A stretch of 64,000 bases of DNA from Bacillus rubiinfantis (GTDB lineage Bacteria > Bacillota > Bacilli > Bacillales > Cytobacillaceae), in NCBI GenBank assembly GCA_000752035.1, contig CCFE01000010.1, forward strand, positions 121,768 to 185,767, in the 5' to 3' direction. Positions 42,201-49,894 of this stretch are shown here, piece by piece; the first letter of the stretch is position 1; each line of letters opens with the position of its first letter. The notes below the pieces were generated by a model. It had not been told where the DNA came from, did no database searches, and worked only from the letters and a program-made list of their open reading frames with translations. The position numbers and the translations under genes were made by a program.

Positions 42201-42783
42201 GAACCGTAACGGGCAGTTTCCGAGTACGATCAATCCTGACATATACGACATCCTTGGCATCTGTTTCATATTCAAGCCAAGCTCCGCGGTTTGGAATGAC
42301 CGTTGCCGTAAAGCCTTTTTTTCCATTCTTATCGACTTTTTCGCTAAAGTAAACACTCGGAGAACGTACTAATTGGGAAACAATAACCCGCTCTGCACCA
42401 TTTATGACAAATGTTCCTGTTTCTGTCATGAGCGGAAAATCACCCATAAATACATCTTGGTCTTTTACTTCACCAGTTTCCTTATTAACAAGACGTACTT
42501 TCACACGTAGTGGAGCAGAATATGTAACGTCCCGTTCTTTTGATTCTTCAACAGAATACTTTGGCTCACCTAGACTGTAATCAATAAATTCTAGCGATAA
42601 GTTACCAGTAAAGTCCTCAATTGGTGAAATATCCTGAAACATTTCACGCAAACCCTCATCAAGAAACCACTGATATGAAGAGGTTTGGATTTCAATAAGA
42701 TTTGGTAATTCTAATACTTCACTGATTCGCGCGTAACTTCTCCGCTTCCGGTGTCGTCCATACTGAACAAGTTGACCTGTCAA
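39223..42783 (-). CDS. rpoB: RNA polymerase beta subunit
   Basis: A 1186-residue beta subunit. The rifampicin pocket [20 protein letters not shown] and [11 protein letters not shown] carries wild-type residues at the usual resistance positions. Other signatures are [17 protein letters not shown] and [12 protein letters not shown]. The TTG start at 42783 follows GAGGGGTG by 6 bases and gives [16 protein letters not shown], the B. subtilis start; a GTG three codons earlier is part of the ribosome-binding site. The C-terminal tail is acidic and variable. Confidence 0.99.
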   Translation of the reverse strand: [1186 protein letters not shown]

Positions 42784-43036
42784 CTGATTCACCCCTCAAA
42801 TCAAGCGTTAATTTAAATAATCTATTACCTTTTGCGGAAGGAAAATCCTTGCCACAAAAGACAAAAAGAAAAAGGGTTTTTTGCTCAAAAACCACAATTT
42901 CACATTTTGACTATTATTTTGTCATCATTTCCGTTTTATCCTAATTTTATACTGAAAAATACGTATTTGCAGGAATAAATCGGTAAATATTATGATGGCA
43001 TTTTATAATGCTACCATAGCAAGAAATAGTAGTCAA
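42784..43036 (-). other. Intergenic region upstream of rpoB
   Basis: About 250 bases without a gene. On the minus strand a GGTAGCATT/AATGCCATC hairpin lies just after the methyltransferase gene, followed by a TATAAA stretch with only a weak -35. The last 100 bases before rpoB are very T-rich. A promoter or processing site is possible, but none is clear. Confidence 0.35.
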
Positions 43037-43645
43037 CTATTTTGTTGCTTTGATGATATAATAACCTTTTGATTTTTTTACAATAACTGCTTCTGAATAT
43101 ACTTCTGTTAGTTTTTCCAAGGCAGATGGAGCGCCTTGTTTTTTCTGAATAACCACCCATAATTCTCCGCCTTGAACTAGATGCTGCGCACTTTGTTCAA
43201 AGATATCATGGACAATTTTTTTTCCTGCCCGGATCGGTGGATTGGTAACAATAGCTGAAAAATCAGTCTCCCTTACCGATTGCAGCCGATCACTTTGATA
43301 AATTTTCACATTAGTAATCTGATTTAGGACTGCGTTATCTTGTGCTAATTCAATAGCTCGCTCGTTGACATCGATCATGTGCACCATACAACCAGGATGG
43401 TCCTTCGCAATTGTCAATCCAATCGGACCATAACCGCAGCCTACATCCAGTACTCGACTTCCTGCTGCTGGCATGATAAAAGTTTCAATTAATAGCCGAG
43501 AACCAAAATCTACTTCTCTTTTTGAAAATACACCGTTATCGGTTTTAAAGCGAAAAGGATGATTTCTCAAGGTATAGTTCCAGTATTTCGGATCACTTTC
43601 AACCTTTTGAACTTGAGAATAGTAGTGTTCAGTCACCTGACTCAC
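43037..43645 (-). CDS. RsmC-like SAM-dependent methyltransferase
   Basis: A 202-residue class I methyltransferase corresponding to B. subtilis YbxB. SAM-binding motif I is VLDVGCGYGPIGL, the acidic loop is MIDVNERAIELA, and the catalytic NPPIRAGK is characteristic of the RsmC/RlmG group that methylates guanine N2 in rRNA. The actual rRNA target in this organism is not known. It lies between rplL and rpoB as in B. subtilis. Confidence 0.85.
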   Translation of the reverse strand: MSQVTEHYYSQVQKVESDPKYWNYTLRNHPFRFKTDNGVFSKREVDFGSRLLIETFIMPAAGSRVLDVGCGYGPIGLTIAKDHPGCMVHMIDVNERAIELAQDNAVLNQITNVKIYQSDRLQSVRETDFSAIVTNPPIRAGKKIVHDIFEQSAQHLVQGGELWVVIQKKQGAPSALEKLTEVYSEAVIVKKSKGYYIIKATK

Positions 43646-43683
43646 CCCCTGAGGAGTTATTTAGAAGAGTGTTGGGGAGATAG

Positions 43684-43714
43684 CAAAAAAGCTCGCTGTT
43701 TAAGCGAGCCTTTT
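43684..43714 (-). terminator. Intrinsic terminator after rplL
   Basis: AGGCTCGCT and AGCGAGC form a stem of seven or more pairs followed by TTTTTT on the minus strand, 12 bases beyond the rplL stop. It would attenuate transcription into the methyltransferase-rpoBC part. Confidence 0.8.
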
Positions 43715-43726
43715 ATACTGTCAAGA

Positions 43727-44089
43727 TTACTTAACTTCGACGTTAGCTCCAACCTCTTCAAGTTTAGCTTTGATTGCTTCAGCGTCTTCTTTAGAAACGC
43801 CCTCTTTAAGTGCTTTTGGAGTGTTGTCAACAAGATCTTTTGCTTCTTTAAGTCCAAGGCCAGTGATTTCACGTACAACCTTAATAACTTTGATTTTTTG
43901 GTCGCCAGCGCCAGCTAAGATTACATCAAATTCAGTTTTTTCTTCAGCTGCAGCAGCACCTGCACCACCAACAACTGCAACAGGAGCAGCAGCTGTTACG
44001 CCGAATTCTTCTTCAATTGCTTTTACTAGATCGTTAAGTTCTAAAACAGTCATATTTTTAACTGCTTCGATGATTTGTTCTTTAGTCAT
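43727..44089 (-). CDS. rplL: 50S ribosomal protein L7/L12
   Basis: A 120-residue stalk protein. The N-terminal dimerisation domain (EQIIEAVKNMTVLELNDLVK) is followed by the Ala/Gly-rich hinge and a C-terminal domain with KIKVIKVVREITGLGLKEAKDLVD that recruits translation GTPases. AGGAGG precedes the ATG. It follows rplJ by 58 bases. Confidence 0.98.
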   Translation of the reverse strand: MTKEQIIEAVKNMTVLELNDLVKAIEEEFGVTAAAPVAVVGGAGAAAAEEKTEFDVILAGAGDQKIKVIKVVREITGLGLKEAKDLVDNTPKALKEGVSKEDAEAIKAKLEEVGANVEVK

Positions 44090-44147
44090 GATAAAGTTTC
44101 CTCCTTAATTTTCGTTCATTTATTTTTAGATTGCAATTTTGATCAGC

Positions 44148-44648
44148 TTATGCGCCTTGTTCTTCTTTTTGGTCTGCAACTGCTTTTGCAGCAAGAGCAA
44201 GGTTGCGGATTGGAGCTTGTAGTACGCTGAGTAGCATAGATAGCAAGCCTTCGCGTGAAGGAAGTTCAGCAAGAGCTTTAACCTCTTCAACTGTTGCGAT
44301 ATTACCTTCGATAACACCTGCTTTAATTTCAAGTGCCTCGTTCTTTTTCGCAAATTCATTTAAGATTTTTGCTGGTGCTACTACATCCTCAGTACTGAAC
44401 GCAATTGCGTTAGGACCTGTTAATGCATCATTTAAGCCTGAAAGCTCAGCAGCATCAGCCGCACGGCGAGTCATTGAGTTTTTGTAAACTTTAAATTCGA
44501 TACCGGCTTCACGAAGTTGCTTACGAAGTTCAGTTACTTGGGCAACTGTTAGTCCGCGGTAGTCAACAACAACTGTTGATACGCTGTTCTTTAACTTCTC
44601 GGAAATTTCTTCAACAATTTGTTTTTTAGCTTCGATTGCACTGCTCAT
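44148..44648 (-). CDS. rplJ: 50S ribosomal protein L10
   Basis: A 166-residue L10, which anchors L7/L12 dimers to the ribosome. VSTVVVDYRGLTVAQVTELRKQLREAG and YKNSMTRRAA are in the rRNA-binding domain; a helical C-terminal part carries the L12 sites. GGAGGTG precedes the ATG. The upstream leader carries an attenuator for autoregulation by the L10-L12 complex. Confidence 0.97.
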   Translation of the reverse strand: MSSAIEAKKQIVEEISEKLKNSVSTVVVDYRGLTVAQVTELRKQLREAGIEFKVYKNSMTRRAADAAELSGLNDALTGPNAIAFSTEDVVAPAKILNEFAKKNEALEIKAGVIEGNIATVEEVKALAELPSREGLLSMLLSVLQAPIRNLALAAKAVADQKEEQGA

Positions 44649-44690
44649 CTTTACACCTCCTGAAAGTTTTTACATTCATACCAGGCAAGT

Positions 44691-44835
44691 AAAAAGCCCC
44701 TATATCTTCGTAGACAAGACATAGAGGCTTAAAAATAGCTAATGAACTCAGCTAATTCTATCGCACTACCTCGGCAGGAAATTAAGCCTAGAGACACCTG
44801 CTGTCTACGGTACAAATGTTATATTTAAACAACAA
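44691..44835 (-). ncRNA. L10-type leader with attenuator
   Basis: Between the rplJ promoter and start codon the transcript holds several paired regions and ends in AAGCCTCTAT/ATAGGGGCTT followed by TTTTTA (44691-44730), a terminator before the gene. This matches the L10 leader of Bacillales, in which L10-L12 binding is thought to favour termination. Confidence 0.8.
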
Positions 44836-44840
44836 ACTAG

Positions 44841-44869
44841 ATTATAGCGATTGTTGCTTTATTTGTCAA
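44841..44869 (-). promoter_or_regulatory. rplJL promoter
   Basis: Full-consensus sigma-A promoter on the minus strand: TTGACA (44864-44869), 17 bases, TATAAT (44841-44846). It starts 11 bases beyond the rplA stop. Confidence 0.9.
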
Positions 44870-44880
44870 TTGGCAATTAA

Positions 44881-45579
44881 TTACTTCGCTGCTACTGAAG
44901 ATGGATCTACTTTCACTCCAGGTCCCATTGTTGAAGTAACAGTTACGTTCTTCATGTAGGTACCTTTTGCAGCCGAAGGTTTTACTTTTAACATTGTTTC
45001 AAATACAGTTGTAAAGTTTTCAACTAGCTTTTCGCTTTCGAAAGAAGTTTTACCGATTGGCACATGAATATTACCAGCTTTATCTACACGGTATTCTACT
45101 TTACCTGCTTTGATTTCATTGATAGCTCTTGTTACATCAAATGTAACAGTACCGGTTTTAGGGTTTGGCATTAAGCCTTTAGGTCCTAGTACGCGGCCTA
45201 GTTTACCAACTTCACCCATCATATCAGGAGTTGCTACGATAACATCAAAATCAAACCAGCCTTGCTGAATTTTGTTGATGTATTCTGTATCCCCTACAAA
45301 ATCTGCACCAGCAGCTTCTGCTTCCTTTGCCTTTTCGCCTTTAGCAAATACTAATACGCGCTGAGTTTTACCAGTTCCATTTGGAAGAACAACTGCACCA
45401 CGAATATTTTGATCAGCTTTCTTAGGGTCAACTCCTAGACGAAAAGCAACTTCAATAGTAGCATCAAATTTTGCATAATTGGTTTTCTTTGCAAGATCAA
45501 TTGCTTCTGCAATTGGGTAAGCTTTTGCGCGATCAACAAGCTTAGCAGCTTCTACGTACTTCTTACCTTTTTTAGCCAT
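44881..45579 (-). CDS. rplA: 50S ribosomal protein L1
   Basis: A 232-residue L1 of the mobile stalk near the E site. It contains GAVVLPNGTGKTQRVLVFAKGEKA, DMMGEVGKLGRVLGPKGLMPNPK and the tail TSTMGPGVKVD. GGAGGAAATTTAA precedes the ATG. It forms an operon with rplK. Confidence 0.98.
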   Translation of the reverse strand: MAKKGKKYVEAAKLVDRAKAYPIAEAIDLAKKTNYAKFDATIEVAFRLGVDPKKADQNIRGAVVLPNGTGKTQRVLVFAKGEKAKEAEAAGADFVGDTEYINKIQQGWFDFDVIVATPDMMGEVGKLGRVLGPKGLMPNPKTGTVTFDVTRAINEIKAGKVEYRVDKAGNIHVPIGKTSFESEKLVENFTTVFETMLKVKPSAAKGTYMKNVTVTSTMGPGVKVDPSSVAAK

Positions 45580-45685
45580 TTAAATTTCCTCCTTGATTTG
45601 TGGTTTTAACGTCGTAAAAAACTCCCACGAACAAGGGTTGCGAATTTACGCAACCCTCTCATTACAGATTAACAGTTCACATGGA

Positions 45686-46111
45686 TTAATCTTCGATGTT
45701 GATACCCATGCTGCGTGCTGTACCTTCAACCATACGCATTGCTGCTTCGACGCTGGCAGCGTTAAGGTCAGGCATTTTTTGTTCCGCAATCTCGCGTACT
45801 TTATCACGCTTCACTGTTGCTACTTTATTACGGTTAGGCTGGCCTGAACCAGACTGGATTCCAGCTGCTACCTTCAAAAGAACTGCAGCAGGAGGAGTTT
45901 TCGTAATAAATGTAAATGAACGGTCTTCAAATACCGTGATTTCAACAGGAATAATCAATCCAGCTTGATCTGCTGTACGTGCATTAAATTCTTTACAGAA
46001 TCCCATGATATTTACACCAGCTTGACCTAGTGCAGGACCAACCGGTGGTGCAGGATTTGCTTTACCAGCAGGGATTTGTAATTTCACCACTTTAATTACT
46101 TTTTTAGCCAC
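45686..46111 (-). CDS. rplK: 50S ribosomal protein L11
   Basis: A 141-residue L11 of the GTPase-associated centre, also needed for RelA activation. KLQIPAGKANPAPPVGPALGQAGVNIMGFCKEFNA and the C-terminal GTARSMGINIE are conserved. The GTG at 46111 follows AAGGAGGTG by 6 bases; the longer frame to 46174 runs into the leader. Confidence 0.98.
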   Translation of the reverse strand: MAKKVIKVVKLQIPAGKANPAPPVGPALGQAGVNIMGFCKEFNARTADQAGLIIPVEITVFEDRSFTFITKTPPAAVLLKVAAGIQSGSGQPNRNKVATVKRDKVREIAEQKMPDLNAASVEAAMRMVEGTARSMGINIED

Positions 46112-46254
46112 GAGACACACCTCCTTAAAGTCCGTGATGTGGTTAATGGGCTCCCTTAGGATGTTCCCTCCCACTCAGGCATCTGTCTTTATATAAAAAA
46201 TAAAGAGCTTGACACAAGTCTTGTCTCTTAAACTGAGACATACTGACCTTTGAA

Positions 46255-46283
46255 ATATTACCATTTTTTTAATTCGATTTCAA
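46255..46283 (-). promoter_or_regulatory. rplKA promoter
   Basis: On the minus strand TTGAAA (46278-46283) and TAATAT (46255-46260) are 17 bases apart. Downstream, GTCTC/GAGAC can form a hairpin in the 140-base leader before rplK. Confidence 0.7.
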
Positions 46284-46303
46284 GTTTTTTTACAAATTAA
46301 CAT

Positions 46304-46837
46304 CTAGATTTTATCAATTTGTGAGAAATCAAGTTCTACTGGAGTATCACGGCCAAACATATTCACAAGCACTTTCAGCTTTGCTTTATCTTTATCCATT
46401 TCTTCGATGTTACCTGTAAAGTTGGCAAATGGCCCTTCTTTGACACGAACCGTTTCACCGATTTCGTAATCGATTTCTATCCGTTTTTCTTCGACACCCA
46501 TACGCTTGAGGATGACAGCCACTTCTTCAGGTAAAAGTGGTGTCGGCTTTGAACCCGAGCCAGCAGAACCCACGAAACCTGTTACCCCTGGAGTGTTGCG
46601 AACGACATACCAAGAATCGTCCGTCATGATTAACTCTACCAAAACATAACCAGGGAAAACCTTCCGTTTTACAACCTTTTTCTTGCCATTCTTAACATCT
46701 GTCTCTTCTTCCTCAGGAACAATGACCCGAAAGATTTTATCGGTCATTCCCATTGATTCAACACGTTTTTCTAAATTTGCTTTTACTTTGTTTTCATAAC
46801 CCGAATACGTATGTACCACATACCAGTTCTTTTCCAT
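46304..46837 (-). CDS. nusG: Transcription factor NusG
   Basis: A 177-residue housekeeping NusG. The NGN domain runs from KNWYVVHTYSGYENKVKANLE through FPGYVLVELIMTDDSWYVVRNTPGVTGFVG, and the KOW domain contains GETVRVKEGPFANFTGNIEEMDKD. In B. subtilis NusG stimulates pausing. Its NGN sequence serves as the internal comparison for the NusG-like protein of the mobile element. It lies between secE and rplK. Confidence 0.98.
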   Translation of the reverse strand: MEKNWYVVHTYSGYENKVKANLEKRVESMGMTDKIFRVIVPEEEETDVKNGKKKVVKRKVFPGYVLVELIMTDDSWYVVRNTPGVTGFVGSAGSGSKPTPLLPEEVAVILKRMGVEEKRIEIDYEIGETVRVKEGPFANFTGNIEEMDKDKAKLKVLVNMFGRDTPVELDFSQIDKI

Positions 46838-46945
46838 TTTAGCGGACTGCTTGTCCGTCCCTCCCTGCTTAATTATTGGAGAAATAATCTATATCTGTCT
46901 TGATCCATGTGTACTGCCTGAAAAGGATAACTGCTTTTTAAGCAA

Positions 46946-46974
46946 ATTAAAAAACCCGTTTAAACGGGCTTTTT
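46946..46974 (-). terminator. Intrinsic terminator between secE and nusG
   Basis: The palindrome CCCGTTTAAACGGG (46955-46968) is flanked by A and T runs on both strands, giving TTTTTT after the stem on the minus strand. It lies about 50 bases beyond secE and 110 bases before nusG, so some nusG transcription should start downstream of it or depend on read-through. Confidence 0.75.
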
Positions 46975-47022
46975 GCTGAAATTTCCTTTAGTAATTACCA
47001 TTATACCATAATATAACACTTA

Positions 47023-47205
47023 TTATTCAAGAATTAAACGAATCAATTTTGAAATTCCTAAATCTAGTACCGTAAAGAAAATGGCGAAAAAGGCAACAGT
47101 TGTTATTACCGTAACTGTTGAGCGAGTAAGCTCTCCTCGTTTCGGCCAGCTGACCTTTCTCATTTCACGTAGAACATCACTGAAGAACTTCTTTATGCGC
47201 TGCAT
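47023..47205 (-). CDS. secE: Preprotein translocase subunit SecE
   Basis: A 60-residue short Gram-positive SecE. An amphipathic helix (MQRIKKFFSDVLREMRKVSWPKRGEL) is followed by one membrane helix (VTVITTVAFFAIFFTVLDLGI). The ATG at 47205 follows GGGGGTTACAAAA. It clamps SecY, encoded at 19774-21069. Confidence 0.96.
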   Translation of the reverse strand: MQRIKKFFSDVLREMRKVSWPKRGELTRSTVTVITTVAFFAIFFTVLDLGISKLIRLILE

Positions 47206-47252
47206 TTTTGTAACCCCCAACTATGGCAAATAGCATTTCGAAAATCTATCAT

Positions 47253-47399
47253 TTACTTTGTTTCACGGTGAATGGTATGGGTTGCACAAGTTTTACAATA
47301 TTTTTTAAGTTCCAATCTAACCGCTTCTGTCTGTTTTTTTTCAGTTGAATAATTCCTTGAGCCGCATTCACTGCAGGTAAGAATAATTTTTTTACTCAT
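47253..47399 (-). CDS. rpmGB: 50S ribosomal protein L33
   Basis: A 48-residue L33 with two zinc knuckles, C9/C12 and C35/C38: TCSECGSRNYST and YCKTCATHTIHRETK. This is the zinc-binding (C+) form. It lies between sigH and secE, the place of rpmGB in B. subtilis. The gene is too short for many ORF filters. The ATG is preceded by AAGGTGTTGTA. Confidence 0.95.
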   Translation of the reverse strand: MSKKIILTCSECGSRNYSTEKKQTEAVRLELKKYCKTCATHTIHRETK

Positions 47400-47425
47400 T
47401 ACAACACCTTCGATATATCCCTAAA

Positions 47426-47455
47426 AATGTAACACGCTAACCAAATTATTGTCAA
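47426..47455 (-). promoter_or_regulatory. rpmGB-secE promoter
   Basis: On the minus strand TTGACA (47450-47455) and TACATT (47426-47431) are 18 bases apart, just after sigH. Confidence 0.6.
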
Positions 47456-47492
47456 TCTTTATCGGAAGCGGATTCAGTTTAAAACAGGACAA

Positions 47493-48143
47493 TTACAATG
47501 AAAATTCCCTTATCTCTAAATACCGTTCCAATTTTCGCTTCACTCTTTGCAATGCATTATCTATCGATTTTACATGGCGGTTTAATTCTTCGGAAATCTC
47601 CTGATAGGATTGACCATCTAAATAAAGCGCCAATACCTTACGCTCCAAATCACTTAATAATTCCGTCATTTTAACCTCTATATGGTCAAACTCCTCTTGA
47701 TTGATAATCAGCTCTTCCGGATCCAAAACCTTTGCCCCCGACAATACATCCATTAGCGTCCGATCTGACTCCTCATCATAGATAGGCTTGTCCAATGATA
47801 CATAAGAGTTTAATGGAATATGCTTTTGCCTTGTAGCTGTTTTTATCGCTGTTATAATTTGACGGGTAATACACAGCTCTGCAAACGCCTTAAAGGACGT
47901 AAGTTTGTCCTCCCGATAGTCACGAATGGCTTTATAAAGGCCTATCATCCCTTCTTGGATAATATCTTCTTTATCGGCCCCGACCAAAAAATAGGATCTT
48001 GCTTTGGCACGTACGAAATTTCGATATTTATGAATCAAATAATCTAATGCTTCACTATCACCTTTATGCACTAGATCAACAATTTCTTCGTCTTCCATTA
48101 GAAACAACTGTTCGTAGACTTTTGCTTCGAAATCCGTACTCAA
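47493..48143 (-). CDS. sigH: Sigma factor SigH
   Basis: A 216-residue sigma-H, which directs transition-state and early sporulation genes. Region 2 contains LIHKYRNFVRAKARSYFLVGADKEDIIQEGMIGLYKAIRDY, and region 4 contains LSDLERKVLALYLDGQSYQEISEELNRHVKSIDNALQRVKRK. The TTG at 48143 is chosen because GGAGGGGAT lies 5 bases upstream. Its presence implies a spore-forming lineage. Confidence 0.97.
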   Translation of the reverse strand: MSTDFEAKVYEQLFLMEDEEIVDLVHKGDSEALDYLIHKYRNFVRAKARSYFLVGADKEDIIQEGMIGLYKAIRDYREDKLTSFKAFAELCITRQIITAIKTATRQKHIPLNSYVSLDKPIYDEESDRTLMDVLSGAKVLDPEELIINQEEFDHIEVKMTELLSDLERKVLALYLDGQSYQEISEELNRHVKSIDNALQRVKRKLERYLEIREFSL

Positions 48144-48181
48144 CGTCGATCCCCTCCACCGTACAAGCATAGATAGTATTT

Positions 48182-48210
48182 ATTATACATTAGAAATTTT
48201 TTGAAGTCGA
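48182..48210 (-). promoter_or_regulatory. sigH promoter
   Basis: On the minus strand TCGACT (48205-48210) and TATAAT (48182-48187) are 17 bases apart, within the 70-base gap between rae1 and sigH. Confidence 0.6.
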
Positions 48211-48213
48211 GGT

Positions 48214-48723
48214 TCATTTTTCCCCTCTGCGCCATTTTTCAAAAATTTCTGCCATTTCATTACTAATTGGAATTTTGGACACCGGTTTTTTTTCCTGAAT
48301 GGTTTTCACCTTTTTGGCAATTCCTTTCTCTACTGATGACATCTCAATCAGTAACTCTCGAGCTGATTTTCGCAATGCTCCTTGTCCAAAGATTGCCCAT
48401 TGTTCTGTATAATCAGAGGTAGCTACATGAATCTGTGTTTTGCGATTGCTCAACTGTATAGCCATTTTTTCAATCAGTTCATCGGCCGTTTCGTTTTTTC
48501 TCGTAAAAATAACTTCCACCTTATGATTCTTATACTTCTTTGCTGTGCCTTCAACATAATAGGCATCAAATACAACAATAACACGGTACCCCGAAAACGC
48601 TTGATATTCAGCCATTCTCTCAACCAGTAGATCTCTTGCTGCAGCTAAATCATGCTCTTTTAACACTTTTAGTTCTGGCCATGCGCCAATAATGTTATAG
48701 CCATCGACAATCAGGATATCCAT
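48214..48723 (-). CDS. rae1: Ribosome-associated endoribonuclease Rae1
   Basis: A 169-residue NYN/PIN-domain protein equal to B. subtilis YacP. MDILIVDGYNIIGAWPEL carries the catalytic aspartate, VIVVFDAYYVEGT and VIFTRKNETADELIEKMA the other acidic residues, and VATSDYTEQWAIFGQGA the C-terminal part of the active site. In B. subtilis Rae1 cleaves certain mRNAs in the ribosomal A site. It follows rlmB by 2 bases. Confidence 0.92.
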   Translation of the reverse strand: MDILIVDGYNIIGAWPELKVLKEHDLAAARDLLVERMAEYQAFSGYRVIVVFDAYYVEGTAKKYKNHKVEVIFTRKNETADELIEKMAIQLSNRKTQIHVATSDYTEQWAIFGQGALRKSARELLIEMSSVEKGIAKKVKTIQEKKPVSKIPISNEMAEIFEKWRRGEK

Positions 48724-48725
48724 AC

Positions 48726-49469
48726 CTATCCACCTAGAGGATGTCGATTCCGATATACCTCATACATAAGTAACGCAGCAGCAACAGATGCATTTAACGA
48801 AGTAACCTTTCCGGTCATTGGCAGACGGATTAGGAAATCGCATTTATCCTTGATGAGACGTCCCATTCCTTTCCCTTCACTGCCAATCACTAATCCAAGC
48901 GGCAATGTGCCATCTAGCTGACGAAAATCCTGCTGTCCCTTGGCATCTGTACCTGCTATCCATATACCGCGTTCCTTTAATTCATCGATGGTACGGGCTA
49001 AATTTGTTACCCTGACAACCGGGATATATTCAATCGCTCCCGTCGAAGCTTTCGCAACCGTTGCCGTTAGTCCGACAGCTCGGCGCTTCGGGATAATGAT
49101 TCCATGGGCACCTACTGCATCTGCCGTTCTCATGATTGAGCCCAAGTTGTGAGGGTCTTCGATTTCATCTAATAATAAAAAGAATGGAGGTTCCTGTTTC
49201 TTCTCAGCAGCAGCAAATAAATCGTCTAACTCGGCATATTGATAGGCAGCAATATAGGCTAGAACTCCCTGATGATTTTGGTCGGAAATTTGATCGATTT
49301 TCTTTTTTGGTACGAATTGCACGAGAACCTGTGCCTCTTTTGCCAGCTGAGTAATTTGCTGCATCGAGCCGCGTTGTGACCCTTCTGCAATTAAGATTTT
49401 ATTAATATCCCGGCCAGATTTTAATGCTTCGATGACCGGATTTCTGCCCACGATGTATTCTTGACTCAT
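48726..49469 (-). CDS. rlmB: 23S rRNA ribose methyltransferase RlmB-type (SpoU)
   Basis: A 247-residue SPOUT enzyme. An N-terminal L30e-like substrate domain (EYIVGRNPVIEALKSG) precedes the knotted domain with LDEIEDPHNLGSIMRTADAVGAHG, LVIGSEGKGMGRLIKDKCD and IRLPMTGKVTSLNASVAAALLMYE, motifs 1-3 of the family. The likely target is 2'-O-methylation of the 23S guanosine equivalent to 2251, inferred from orthology. It overlaps mrnC by 4 bases. Confidence 0.93.
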   Translation of the reverse strand: MSQEYIVGRNPVIEALKSGRDINKILIAEGSQRGSMQQITQLAKEAQVLVQFVPKKKIDQISDQNHQGVLAYIAAYQYAELDDLFAAAEKKQEPPFFLLLDEIEDPHNLGSIMRTADAVGAHGIIIPKRRAVGLTATVAKASTGAIEYIPVVRVTNLARTIDELKERGIWIAGTDAKGQQDFRQLDGTLPLGLVIGSEGKGMGRLIKDKCDFLIRLPMTGKVTSLNASVAAALLMYEVYRNRHPLGG

Positions 49470-49891
49470 TGTTTTGTTCCTCCTTTCTCTGTTTCTATAT
49501 AAGAAAAAGCCGCTTGTATTAACTGTTCTAAACGCGAGTGGTTACCTGATAAATACAAATAACCTATCAAAGCTTCAAAGGCTGTACTATAACGATAGGT
49601 TTGAACATCAGTGTTTTTCGGTACCGTTCCTGATTTAGCATTTCTGCCGCGCATGACGATGGCTAATTCTCCCTCAGTTAATAACACATCATCCATCATT
49701 CGAAAAAGTACTTTACATTGTGCTTTTGCCGAAACATATTGTGTTGCTGTGTGGTGTAATTGATGCGGTCGAACTTGTCCCTTAAATAAGAGGTGACGAC
49801 GGACATATGTTTCATATACCGCGTCACCCATATAAGCCAGGGCTAGTGCTTTCATCTGGTTGACATCTATCTTGTTATCATAATCAAGCAT
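49466..49891 (-). CDS. mrnC: Mini-ribonuclease III
   Basis: A 141-residue RNase III-like catalytic domain without a dsRNA-binding domain. MKALALAYMGDAVYETYVRRHLL holds the catalytic glutamate/aspartate region, and YRYSTAFEALIGYLYLSG the second acidic motif. In B. subtilis Mini-III matures the ends of 23S rRNA. It lies 3 bases after cysS. Confidence 0.95.
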   Translation of the reverse strand: MLDYDNKIDVNQMKALALAYMGDAVYETYVRRHLLFKGQVRPHQLHHTATQYVSAKAQCKVLFRMMDDVLLTEGELAIVMRGRNAKSGTVPKNTDVQTYRYSTAFEALIGYLYLSGNHSRLEQLIQAAFSYIETEKGGTKQ

Positions 49892-49894
49892 GAG

